Below are positions 38,248 to 45,880 of a stretch of 64,000 nt of DNA, piece by piece; position 1 is the stretch's first letter; every line of letters starts with the position of its first letter. This stretch comes from Hoylesella loescheii DSM 19665 = JCM 12249 = ATCC 15930 (GTDB taxonomy: Bacteria; Bacteroidota; Bacteroidia; Bacteroidales; Bacteroidaceae). The notes under the pieces are model-generated. The model made no database searches, had not been told where the DNA came from, and was given only the letters and a program-made list of their open reading frames with translations. The translations under genes and the position numbers were made by a program. The stretch covers positions 62,001 to 126,000 of the forward strand of contig NZ_KB899218.1 in assembly GCF_000378085.1 (NCBI RefSeq), in the 5' to 3' direction.

Positions 38248-38672
38248 GCGAGTTCGGGATAAGAGAAACTCGTTATGCCAACTACCGCGTAGCGGTTGGC
38301 CTGTTGGTAGGGCAGGGTTGGGAGCAACGGCGACCTACCCTGCCTAAGTTGTGCGTGAGCAAAGCAAGGCCGAAGGTCTTGGTCTTTTTACGTTTGAACT
38401 ACCTGTTTGGGGGAAACCAATGGCTAAAAACAATGTTATTCATCAATGGTACTTGCCCTCATATCCGTCTATTGACTGGGCAACAGCTGCGGTAAATGTA
38501 AAAAGACCAAGACCTTCGGCCTTGTTTTATTATTCCATTTGCAAGACAGGGTAGCTCACTTCGTTCGCGACCCTGCCCTACCAACAGGCCAACCGCTACG
38601 CGGTAGTTGGTGATATAGCCATTCGTTTTTATCTAATCTTGCTCAAAAAGCATCGTTGCTTATCCCGAACTC
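38248..38672. repeat. Family B nested palindrome, full copy 2
   Basis: A 425-bp element with perfect 14-bp inverted ends GAGTTCGGGATAAG (38250-38263) and CTTATCCCGAACTC (38659-38672). Inside these lie long outer arms (CAACTACCGCGTAGCGGTTG with its complement near 38580-38600), GGTAGGGCAGGG/CCCTGCCCTACC, and an inner pair built on AAGGCCGAAGGTCTTGGTCT. A unique core of about 90 bp is in the middle. It closely matches the copy at 27856 over most of its length. It has no transposase gene, and the short open frames inside it read through repeat arms. Confidence 0.75.
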
Positions 38673-38743
38673 TTAGTTCTTGGAAGTCGGTTGATAAACT
38701 CTAAAGCACAGCTTTCTATCCTCGCGTGTCGTTAACGCTAATC

Positions 38744-38824
38744 TGGAATCCTGTTCCATCTTACATGGAACAGGGTTACAGTTGAAATGGAACAACGTTC
38801 CATCTTACATGGAACGAGAGTCCA
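38744..38824. repeat. Family A palindrome array, copy 4 (four units)
   Basis: Units begin at 38744, 38766, 38788 and 38810: TGGAATCCTGTTCCA, TGGAACAGGGTTACA, TGGAACAACGTTCCA and TGGAACGAGAGTCCA, 22-bp period. The fourth unit ends GTCCA, as in copy 1, and the tail ACATATAGATAACA resembles that of copy 3. Confidence 0.85.
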
Positions 38825-39177
38825 ACATATAGATAACAAGTCGATTTGACGTAAAAGCTGTTCATTAGGGCTAAATGCGGGAGATGTCATCACATAGTTC
38901 AGCCAAATCATAAGTTAGCAAAGTCAAAACCAAAGATTGGCTTACACATTATATAAATACGCATGCGCGCGCGAGGGGAAAGCAAAACTATCCGCGTTTT
39001 CGCCTTAGCGCGAAGGTGGAAATTATACTTTTCACATTTTAATTGGTGCGAATGGAGAGCCGAAAAGTGCGAAAAGGCAATGGAGAAATGGATGGACGAG
39101 CATGTCGGAACGAGGTAAGAGAAACGGACAAACATCAAAAAATGTCCTAAAAACTTGTTTGTTAGGAAAATATGATG
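38825..39177. other. Non-coding spacer before rpsU
   Basis: No gene is supported. A GC-alternating patch (GCATGCGCGCGCG, near 38959) and a short inverted repeat TCCTAA/TTAGGA (39145-39150 with 39162-39167), overlapping the likely -33 region of the rpsU promoter, are the only structures I see. Confidence 0.35.
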
Positions 39178-39185
39178 TAATTTTG
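39178..39185 (+). promoter_or_regulatory. -7 promoter box for rpsU-xerC-hpf
   Basis: TAATTTTG matches TAnnTTTG, with CTTG 20 nt upstream as a plausible -33. It gives a leader of about 60 nt before rpsU. Confidence 0.6.
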
Positions 39186-39251
39186 CACCGCAATTCGTAG
39201 ACGTTGCACGAAATCAGAATAAGTTAAACATTAAAATAAAAAAGACAAGAC

Positions 39252-39443
39252 ATGATTATTGTACCCGTAAAAGATGGTGAAAACATCGAGAGAGCGCTTA
39301 AGAAGTTCAAGAGAAAGTTCGAAAAGACTGGCGTAGTTAAAGAACTCCGCGCTCGTCAACAATACGACAAGCCCTCTGTGCTGAAGCGTTTGAAGATGGA
39401 GCATGCCATCTACGTGCAAAAGCTTCGCACCATGGAGGAATAA
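39252..39443 (+). CDS. rpsU: 30S ribosomal protein S21
   Basis: A 63-residue S21 opening MIIVPVKDGENIERALKKFK, rich in Lys and Arg with a basic C-terminal helix. S21 aids initiation at the 30S platform. It is followed 79 nt later by a recombinase gene, apparently on the same transcript. Confidence 0.95.
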   Translation: MIIVPVKDGENIERALKKFKRKFEKTGVVKELRARQQYDKPSVLKRLKMEHAIYVQKLRTMEE

Positions 39444-39522
39444 TTTGTCGAAGAAAAATTTGGTGGTTTGAAGTTTAATGCGTAAATTCGTTGCCTGATA
39501 CCTTTATTGGTCAGCAACGAGT

Positions 39523-40404
39523 ATGACGACAGAACAATTTTTGAACTACCTGCAGTACGAGCTTAATCGCTCTGAGTTGACCATAGCCAGCTATGGCGAC
39601 GACCTGCGAGCCTTTGAGGCGTTTTTCAAAAACAAGGATACTCAGCTCTCATGGGAGGCGATAGATGCCGACATCATCCGTGACTGGATGGAGAGCATGA
39701 TGGATAAAGGATGCAGTGCCACTACAATCCAAAGGAGATTGAGTGCATTGCGTTCTTTTTATCGTTTTGGCCTTACTCGTGGCTATGTGGCTAAAAATCC
39801 CGCTCGGGGTATTGTTGGGCCGAAGCGTAGCAGACCCCTACCCCAATTTCTGCGCGAAACGGAGATAGACCGTTTGCTGGATGATGTGCCCGTAGGCGAC
39901 AGCTATCGCGAGCTATTGGCTTATACCATTGTGCTCACGTTTTATTCTACGGGCATGCGTTTGGCCGAACTTGTAGGTCTCGACGACGACAGCATCGATT
40001 TCGAAACACGCGTTATAAAAGTGCTGGGTAAAGGAAGTAAGCAACGACTGATACCTTTTGCCGACGAATTGGAAGAAGGATTGAAAACCTATATCACCAG
40101 GCGAGATGCCGAAGTGACACGAAAGAGCAAGGCTTTCTTCGTAGACCGACATGGCGAGCGCGTAAAACGCGGAGCCGTACAGGACAGCGTTCGCGCAAGC
40201 CTAGCCAAGGTTACGTCGATGAAGAAACGGTCGCCACACGTGCTGCGACACTCTTTCGCAACAGCCATGCTGAACAATGAAGCGGGATTGGAGAGCGTAA
40301 AGAAGCTGCTTGGACACGAAAGCCTTTCGACAACCGAGATATATACGCACACCACTTTCGAACAATTAAGAAGGATATACGACAAAGCCCATCCTCGGGC
40401 CTAA
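39523..40404 (+). CDS. xerC: Tyrosine recombinase, XerC-like
   Basis: A 293-residue site-specific recombinase. The N-terminal SAM-like domain (about 1-85) is followed by the catalytic domain with the full set R146, K170, H239, R242, H265 and nucleophile Y274 (STGMRLAEL, GKGSKQR, HVLRHSFATAML, LGHESLSTTEIYTH). The length and motifs fit a XerC/D chromosome-dimer resolvase rather than an integrase of a mobile element. Its place between rpsU and hpf argues for a core gene. C versus D cannot be settled from sequence alone. Confidence 0.9.
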   Translation: MTTEQFLNYLQYELNRSELTIASYGDDLRAFEAFFKNKDTQLSWEAIDADIIRDWMESMMDKGCSATTIQRRLSALRSFYRFGLTRGYVAKNPARGIVGPKRSRPLPQFLRETEIDRLLDDVPVGDSYRELLAYTIVLTFYSTGMRLAELVGLDDDSIDFETRVIKVLGKGSKQRLIPFADELEEGLKTYITRRDAEVTRKSKAFFVDRHGERVKRGAVQDSVRASLAKVTSMKKRSPHVLRHSFATAMLNNEAGLESVKKLLGHESLSTTEIYTHTTFEQLRRIYDKAHPRA

Positions 40405-40429
40405 CCTTTTAAATGATAGGAGATATATT

Positions 40430-40729
40430 ATGGAGATCAAAATTCAAGCGATTCATTTCGATGCAACAGAACAGCTGCATGCGTTTATCGAGAAGAAAGT
40501 GTCTAAGTTGGAAAAGACTTACGAACAGGTGCAGAAAGCCGACGTGTCGCTGAAGGTGGTGAAACCAGCCACAGCCATGAACAAGCAAGCCAGCATCACG
40601 GTATCCTTCCCAGGAAACACCGCCTTTGCCGAAAAAACTTGCGACACATTCGAGGAAAGTATCGACCAATGCGTAGACTCTTTGAAGGTTCAACTAACGA
40701 AAATCAAGGAAAAACAGCGCGAGCGCTAA
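40430..40729 (+). CDS. hpf: Ribosome hibernation promoting factor, short form
   Basis: A 99-residue HPF/YfiA-type protein that binds the 30S A and P sites in resting cells. Its beta-alpha pattern begins MEIKIQAIHFDATEQLHAFI and the middle has ASITVSFPGNTAFAEKTCDT. It has no C-terminal dimerisation domain. It is 25 nt after xerC, and a terminator hairpin follows. Confidence 0.92.
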   Translation: MEIKIQAIHFDATEQLHAFIEKKVSKLEKTYEQVQKADVSLKVVKPATAMNKQASITVSFPGNTAFAEKTCDTFEESIDQCVDSLKVQLTKIKEKQRER

Positions 40730-40746
40730 AAAAAATACGGAAAAAT

Positions 40747-40777
40747 TTTGTTGAATAGAAAATAATATCTACCTTTG
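40747..40777 (+). promoter_or_regulatory. Promoter for the tRNA-tuf-secE-nusG operon
   Basis: TTTG (40747-40750), 19 nt, then TACCTTTG (40770-40777) match the Bacteroidetes -33/-7 consensus at the normal spacing. The last base of the -7 box is the first base of the terminator stem described next. Confidence 0.75.
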
Positions 40778-40830
40778 CAGCCGTCTTAGAACACGTGCTA
40801 CACGCTCTGACAGACGGCTGCAATGTTTTT
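40777..40830 (+). terminator. Terminator hairpin overlapping the tRNA operon promoter
   Basis: GCAGCCGTCT (40777-40786) and AGACGGCTGC (40812-40821) make a perfect 10-bp stem with a 25-nt loop, followed by TGTTTTTG. It would stop transcripts from hpf. New transcripts from the overlapping promoter should start within the left arm and so escape it. Confidence 0.7.
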
Positions 40831-40933
40831 GTCTCTCGTTGGACTTTTGTAGGTAAGGTTTGAATGAGCGACATCAAAAACAAGTTTTAAAGACAAGCAT
40901 TCGCCTATATATAATAAGGTGTGCGCAAAATTT

Positions 40934-41016
40934 GGGTGGTTACCAGAGTGGACAAATGGGGCAGACTGTAAATCTGCTGTCTTTCGACTTCGGTGGTTCG
41001 AATCCATCACCACCCA
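40934..41016 (+). tRNA. tRNA-Tyr (anticodon GTA)
   Basis: Acceptor stem GGGTGGT/ACCACCC, anticodon stem GCAGA/TCTGC with loop CTGTAAA, a long variable arm as expected for tRNA-Tyr, and the T-loop GGTTCGAATCC. 83 nt including the discriminator A; CCA is not encoded. Confidence 0.95.
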
Positions 41017-41096
41017 CTTCAGTAGAAGTTTAGCGTTCTCGCAATGAACAATGCAAACGTTGTTTATGTGATAGAGTAAGGCGAGAATGCAAGCAT

Positions 41097-41169
41097 GCGG
41101 AAATAGCTCAGTTGATAGAGCACTAGCCTTCCAAGCTGGGGGTCGCGGGTTTGAGCCCCGTTTTCCGCT
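41097..41169 (+). tRNA. tRNA-Gly (anticodon TCC)
   Basis: Acceptor stem GCGGAAA/TTTCCGC, anticodon stem CTAGC/GCTGG with loop CTTCCAA, T-arm CGGGTTTGAGCCCCG. 73 nt; CCA not encoded. Confidence 0.95.
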
Positions 41170-41178
41170 CTAACCAAT

Positions 41179-41250
<72 letters not shown>

Positions 41251-41317
41251 CTATCACGGTTCTTTTTTGCATTGGAAAACCATTTGATAAATCAATTAAT
41301 AAATAAAAAGCAAAGCT

Positions 41318-42508
41318 ATGGCTAAAGAAACATTTGTGCGCACCAAGCCGCATGTTAACATTGGTACTATTGGTCACGTAGACCACGGTAAGACCACCTT
41401 GACCGCTGCCATTTCTAAGGTTCTCCATGAGAAGGGTTTCGGTTCTGAAGAGATTAAGTCTTTCGACCAGATTGACAACGCTCCCGAAGAAAAAGAGCGT
41501 GGTATCACCATCAACACCGCTCACATCGAGTACGAAACGGCTAACCGCCACTATGCTCACGTTGACTGTCCGGGTCACGCCGACTACGTGAAGAACATGG
41601 TAACGGGTGCTGCTCAGATGGACGGTGCTATCATCGTAGTTGCTGCTACCGATGGTCCTATGCCTCAAACTCGTGAGCACGTGCTTCTCGCTCGTCAGGT
41701 AAACGTTCCTAAGTTGGTTGTATTCCTGAACAAGTGCGACATGGTTGAAGACGAAGAAATGCTTGAACTCGTTGAGATGGAAATGCGCGAATTGCTCGAC
41801 CAATACGAGTATGATGGCGACAACACGCCTATCATCCGCGGTTCTGCCCTTGGTGCATTGAACGGCGTTGACAAGTGGGTTGACTCAGTTATGCAACTGA
41901 TGGATGCCGTTGACACTTGGATTCCCCTCCCTCCTCGTGAAGTAGACAAACCTTTCTTGATGCCTGTTGAGGACGTATTCTCAATTACTGGTCGTGGAAC
42001 TGTTGCTACTGGTCGTATCGAAACTGGTAAGGTTAAGGTAGGCGACGAAGTTGAGTTGCTCGGTCTTGGTGAAGACAAGAAGTGCGTAGTTACTGGTGTG
42101 GAAATGTTCCGCAAGCTGCTCGATGAGGGTGAAGCTGGTGACAACGTAGGCTTGTTGCTCCGTGGTATCGACAAGAACGAAATCAAGCGCGGTATGGTGC
42201 TTTGCCACCCCGGCCAGATTAAGCCTCACAAGAAGTTCAAGGCTTCTGTATACGTTCTGAAGAAAGAAGAAGGTGGCCGTCACACGCCATTCGGTAACAA
42301 GTATCGTCCTCAGTTCTACCTGCGTACGATGGACTGTACCGGTGAAATCACTCTTCCGGAAGGCGTAGAGATGGTAATGCCCGGCGATAACGTAGAAATC
42401 ACCGTTGATCTTATCTACGCTGTTGCTCTGAACGTAGGTCTTCGTTTCGCTATCCGCGAAGGTGGCCGTACGGTAGGTGCTGGTCAGATTACCGAAATCG
42501 TTGAATAA
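41318..42508 (+). CDS. tuf: Elongation factor Tu
   Basis: A 396-residue EF-Tu that delivers aminoacyl-tRNA to the ribosome. The G1 loop is GHVDHGKTT (near residue 18), G3 DCPGHADYV and G4 NKCD. It appears to be co-transcribed with the flanking tRNAs and secE. Codon use is strongly biased toward CTC, CGT and GGT, as for a highly expressed gene. Confidence 0.98.
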   Translation: MAKETFVRTKPHVNIGTIGHVDHGKTTLTAAISKVLHEKGFGSEEIKSFDQIDNAPEEKERGITINTAHIEYETANRHYAHVDCPGHADYVKNMVTGAAQMDGAIIVVAATDGPMPQTREHVLLARQVNVPKLVVFLNKCDMVEDEEMLELVEMEMRELLDQYEYDGDNTPIIRGSALGALNGVDKWVDSVMQLMDAVDTWIPLPPREVDKPFLMPVEDVFSITGRGTVATGRIETGKVKVGDEVELLGLGEDKKCVVTGVEMFRKLLDEGEAGDNVGLLLRGIDKNEIKRGMVLCHPGQIKPHKKFKASVYVLKKEEGGRHTPFGNKYRPQFYLRTMDCTGEITLPEGVEMVMPGDNVEITVDLIYAVALNVGLRFAIREGGRTVGAGQITEIVE

Positions 42509-42542
42509 TACAACTAGCTTCGGCTAAGTATTAAGCATATCC

Positions 42543-42577
42543 AAGGGCTTCCCTGCCACGCGGTTGCGGAAGCCCTT
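42543..42577 (+). other. Hairpin between tuf and tRNA-Trp
   Basis: AAGGGCTTCC (42543-42552) and GGAAGCCCTT (42568-42577) form a perfect 10-bp stem 4 nt upstream of tRNA-Trp. No T-run follows, so it may be a processing or 3'-stabilising structure and not a full terminator. Confidence 0.6.
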
Positions 42578-42581
42578 ACTT

Positions 42582-42654
42582 ACGGGAATAGCTCAGTTGG
42601 TAGAGCATCGGTCTCCAAAACCGAGGGTCGTGGGTTCGAGTCCTCCTTCCCGTG
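42582..42654 (+). tRNA. tRNA-Trp (anticodon CCA)
   Basis: Acceptor stem ACGGGAA/TTCCCGT, anticodon arm CGGTCTCCAAAACCG, T-arm TGGGTTCGAGTCCTC, discriminator G. 73 nt. It lies between tuf and secE, a frequent arrangement in bacteria. Confidence 0.95.
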
Positions 42655-42670
42655 CTAATAAGAAGATAAT

Positions 42671-42862
42671 ATGTTTAAGAAGATAGTAAACTACTGCAAG
42701 GCTTGTTACAACGAGCTGGCGCATAATACTACTTGGCCTACGCGTGCCGAACTAACTCACAGTGCAATGGTTGTATTATCTGCTTCCCTAGTCATTGCAC
42801 TCGTGGTGTTCGCTATGGACAGCGCGTTCAAGTTCGTCATGAGCGGGATATATCCCCATTAA
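42671..42862 (+). CDS. secE: Preprotein translocase subunit SecE
   Basis: A 63-residue single-pass SecE. The cytoplasmic amphipathic part (CYNELAHNTTWPTRAELTHS) carries the conserved WPTRAE-like motif, and one membrane helix follows (about 32-55). It stabilises SecY. It precedes nusG by 14 nt. Confidence 0.94.
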   Translation: MFKKIVNYCKACYNELAHNTTWPTRAELTHSAMVVLSASLVIALVVFAMDSAFKFVMSGIYPH

Positions 42863-42876
42863 TTTGTTAAGGAACG

Positions 42877-43422
42877 ATGGCAGAAACACAGAAAAATTGG
42901 TATGTGCTTCGTGCTGTTAGTGGAAAAGAGGCAAAGGTGAAAGAATACATCGAGGCCGAATTGAAACACAACACGTTGCTTCAGTCGCATGTTTTTCAGG
43001 TATTAATACCGATGGAAAAGCAGGCGTCTTTGCGTAATGGCAAACGCGTGGAAAAAGAGAAGATTAGTCTTCCTGGCTACGTGTTCGTCGAAGCGGATCT
43101 GAAGGGAGACGTTGCGCACACACTGAGGTTCATGCCTAATGTCTTAGGTTTTCTTGGCGGATTGGATAATCCCTCTCCCGTACCACAGTCGGACATCAAT
43201 CGTATGCTCGGCGCCGCAGAGAACACAGAGTTGGAGAACGACATCAATATCCCCTATTCTGTAGACGAAACGGTAAAGGTTACGGACGGACCTTTCAGCG
43301 GCTTCACAGGAGTCATCGAAGAGGTGAACACAGAAAAGCACAAGTTGAAGGTGATGGTCAAGATCTTCGGGCGCAAAACGCCCCTAGAGTTAGGTTTTAT
43401 GCAAGTAGAAAAGGAAGGCTAA
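42877..43422 (+). CDS. nusG: Transcription termination/antitermination factor NusG
   Basis: A 181-residue NusG. The NGN domain begins KNWYVLRAVSGKEAKVKEYI, and a C-terminal KOW domain begins VTDGPFSGFTGVIEEVNTEK. It links RNA polymerase with Rho or the ribosome. The gene order secE-nusG-rplK is the common one. Confidence 0.97.
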   Translation: MAETQKNWYVLRAVSGKEAKVKEYIEAELKHNTLLQSHVFQVLIPMEKQASLRNGKRVEKEKISLPGYVFVEADLKGDVAHTLRFMPNVLGFLGGLDNPSPVPQSDINRMLGAAENTELENDINIPYSVDETVKVTDGPFSGFTGVIEEVNTEKHKLKVMVKIFGRKTPLELGFMQVEKEG

Positions 43423-43478
43423 TACGCTGTTACGGGCGAAAGGCTTTCAGAAAATTCAATTTTTAATATTAACAACAA

Positions 43479-43919
43479 ATGGCTAAAGAAGTTGCTGGAT
43501 TAATCAAGTTACAGATTAAAGGTGGCGCTGCTAACCCCTCTCCTCCCGTGGGCCCTGCATTGGGTTCCAAGGGTATTAACATCATGGGGTTCTGCAAAGA
43601 GTTCAACGCAAGAACTCAAGACAAGGCCGGTAAGGTAATTCCGGTTGTCATCACCTACTATACTGACAAGTCATTCAGCTTTGAGCTCAAGACGCCTCCC
43701 GCAGCTGTACAACTTAAAGAGGTTGCCAAGGTTAAGAGCGGCTCTGCTCAGCCAAACCGACAGAAGGTAGCTTCTGTCACCTGGGAGCAGATCAAAGTGA
43801 TAGCTGAAGATAAGATGAAAGACTTGAACTGTTTTACGGTTGAGTCTGCCATGAGACTTATCGCAGGTACGGCTAGAAGTATGGGTATCACTGTAAATGG
43901 GGAGTTCCCTGGTAAATAA
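43479..43919 (+). CDS. rplK: 50S ribosomal protein L11
   Basis: A 146-residue L11 with the proline-rich N-domain [20 protein letters not shown]. It forms the GTPase-associated centre with L10 and L7/L12. It starts 56 nt after nusG. Confidence 0.98.
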   Translation: MAKEVAGLIKLQIKGGAANPSPPVGPALGSKGINIMGFCKEFNARTQDKAGKVIPVVITYYTDKSFSFELKTPPAAVQLKEVAKVKSGSAQPNRQKVASVTWEQIKVIAEDKMKDLNCFTVESAMRLIAGTARSMGITVNGEFPGK

Positions 43920-43939
43920 TTAAAACTTCAATTAAGAAA

Positions 43940-44632
43940 ATGAGTAAACTGACAAAAAAGCAAAAATCAGTAGCTGATAAGATTGAAGCAGGGAAAGCCT
44001 ATACACTAAAAGAGGCTGCTGAGTTGGTAAAGGAAATTACCACTACTCAGTTTGACGCTTCTCTCGACATCGATGTGCGTTTGGGCGTAGACCCCCGCAA
44101 GGCCAACCAGATGGTTCGTGGCGTTTGTACGCTACCTAACGGAACTGGTAAGACCGTGCGCGTGCTCGTTCTTTGTACACCCGATGCTGAAGCTGCTGCC
44201 AAAGAAGCCGGAGCCGACCATGTTGGTCTTGACGAGTATATCGAGAAGATCAAAGGCGGTTGGACCGACATCGACGTTATTATTACCATGCCTTCGGTAA
44301 TGGGTAAGGTAGGTAGCGTAGGTCGTATTCTCGGCCCTCGCGGACTGATGCCTAACCCCAAGAGCGGTACGGTAACGATGGACGTGGCAAAAGCAGTGAA
44401 AGATATCAAGTCGGGTAAAATCGATTTCAAAGTAGACAAGGCTGGTATTATCCATACCTCAATCGGAAAGGTTTCTTTCACTCCCGAGCAGATCTATCAG
44501 AACGCGAAGGAATTCGTGGCCACTGTAATCAAGCTCAAACCTGCCGCTGCTAAGGGTACGTATATCAAGAGTATCTTTATTTCGAGCACAATGAGTAAGG
44601 GTATCAAGATTGATCCGAAATCAGTTGAATAA
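43940..44632 (+). CDS. rplA: 50S ribosomal protein L1
   Basis: A 230-residue L1 of the E-site stalk; the motif [19 protein letters not shown] is diagnostic. In E. coli it represses rplKA translation. It is 20 nt after rplK and 18 nt before rplJ. Confidence 0.98.
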   Translation: MSKLTKKQKSVADKIEAGKAYTLKEAAELVKEITTTQFDASLDIDVRLGVDPRKANQMVRGVCTLPNGTGKTVRVLVLCTPDAEAAAKEAGADHVGLDEYIEKIKGGWTDIDVIITMPSVMGKVGSVGRILGPRGLMPNPKSGTVTMDVAKAVKDIKSGKIDFKVDKAGIIHTSIGKVSFTPEQIYQNAKEFVATVIKLKPAAAKGTYIKSIFISSTMSKGIKIDPKSVE

Positions 44633-44650
44633 CTCTAAAAGTTTTGTAAA

Positions 44651-45169
44651 ATGAAGAAAGAAGTAAAAGATACTATCATCGTAGAACTCGGTAAGAAGCT
44701 GAAGGAGTATCCTCATTTCTATCTTGTTGACCTCGCTGGGCTTAACGCTGAAGCGACAACCAAGTTGCGCGCAACTTGCTTCAAGAAGGAAATCAAGCTT
44801 TCTGTTGTGAAGAATACGCTTCTGCACAAAGCTTTCGAGGCTTCAGACATCGATTTCGAACCTTTGTACGGCACATTGAAAGGTACCACCGCAATCATGT
44901 TCACCACGGTTGCGAACGAACCTGCAAAATTGCTGAAGGACTATAAGAAAGAGGGAATTCCCGCTCTCAAGGCAGCATACGCTGAGGAAAGCTTCTACGT
45001 AGGAGCCGACAAACTTGACGAGTTGGTAGCTCTCAAGAGCAAGAACGAAGTTATCGCCGAGATTGTGGCCTTGCTGCAATCACCCACGAAGAACGTTGTT
45101 TCAGCTCTTCAATCAAGCGCAGGCACCATTCATGGTGTGCTCAAAACCTTGGGCGAGCGTCCTGAATAA
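44651..45169 (+). CDS. rplJ: 50S ribosomal protein L10
   Basis: A 172-residue L10, base of the L7/L12 stalk. FYLVDLAGLNAEATTKLRAT and KKEIKLSVVKNTLLHKAFE are typical, and the C-terminal helix that docks L7/L12 dimers is present. No long leader precedes it: the gap to rplA is only 18 nt. Confidence 0.96.
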   Translation: MKKEVKDTIIVELGKKLKEYPHFYLVDLAGLNAEATTKLRATCFKKEIKLSVVKNTLLHKAFEASDIDFEPLYGTLKGTTAIMFTTVANEPAKLLKDYKKEGIPALKAAYAEESFYVGADKLDELVALKSKNEVIAEIVALLQSPTKNVVSALQSSAGTIHGVLKTLGERPE

Positions 45170-45277
45170 TTCGTTGAGTCTTCCTCTCGTAGCATAAACA
45201 GACAATGTTCGTGAGGGAGTTCAATTAAAAGTCAATCAACAACACTTATATTAAAAACAATTAAAAATTAGAATAAA

Positions 45278-45658
45278 ATGGCAGATATCAAAGCTATCGC
45301 TGAAGAATTGGTAAATTTGACAGTAAAAGAAGTAAACGAGTTGGCAAATGTCCTCAAAGAGGAATATGGCATTGAACCCGCTGCTGCAGCTGTTGCTGTT
45401 GCTGCCGGTCCCGCTGCTGCTAGTGCAGCTGGTGGTGCTGAAGAGAAGTCGTCGTTCGATGTAGTTCTCGTTGACGCTGGTGCAGCTAAACTTCAAGTGG
45501 TAAAGGCTGTTAAGGAGGCTTGCGGTCTGGGCTTGAAGGAAGCTAAGGACCTCGTAGACGGCGTTCCCTCAACCTTGAAGGAAGGCATGTCTAAGGACGA
45601 AGCTGAGAACCTGAAGAAGGCTATCGAAGAGGCCGGCGCTAAGGTTGAGCTGAAGTAA
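45278..45658 (+). CDS. rplL: 50S ribosomal protein L7/L12
   Basis: A 126-residue stalk protein with an N-terminal dimer domain, an Ala-rich hinge (about 35-55), and the C-terminal factor-binding domain [20 protein letters not shown]. It follows rplJ by 108 nt; a terminator-like hairpin stands between it and rpoB. Confidence 0.97.
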   Translation: MADIKAIAEELVNLTVKEVNELANVLKEEYGIEPAAAAVAVAAGPAAASAAGGAEEKSSFDVVLVDAGAAKLQVVKAVKEACGLGLKEAKDLVDGVPSTLKEGMSKDEAENLKKAIEEAGAKVELK

Positions 45659-45681
45659 GAACAACCCCAACTCCGAAATAC

Positions 45682-45719
45682 GGTTAGGATTTGCCCAGTA
45701 GGCGAGTCCTAACCTTTTT
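45682..45719 (+). terminator. Terminator/attenuator between rplL and rpoB
   Basis: GGTTAGGA (45682-45689) and TCCTAACC (45707-45714) form an 8-bp stem followed by five T. It probably gives partial termination so that more rplL than rpoBC transcript is made. Confidence 0.75.
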
Positions 45720-45744
45720 GTGTCTTATCACATTTTAAGACACA
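45719..45744 (+). other. Second hairpin between rplL and rpoB
   Basis: TGTGTCTT (45719-45726) and AAGACACA (45737-45744) form a perfect 8-bp stem with a 10-nt loop, starting at the last T of the preceding terminator. The remaining 136 nt to rpoB show no promoter match. Confidence 0.55.
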
Positions 45745-45880
45745 TTCCTTTTCCCCACAATATATCATAGGCAGGCTATAAAACTCTTTACGGAAAGAGA
45801 AAGAACAAGCAAAGCCCTCCTCAGACCGAAACGGATAACATATAGAACACGCCTATATACATTATATAATATTATATTGA

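Noticed and set aside
38304..38554. Two short overlapping plus-strand frames
   Set aside because: They run through the arms of the family B palindrome and have no protein-like features.
39523..40404. Integrase of a mobile element
   Set aside because: Size and motifs fit a XerC/D resolvase, neighbours are core genes, and no attachment-site repeats were seen beside the nearby tRNA genes.
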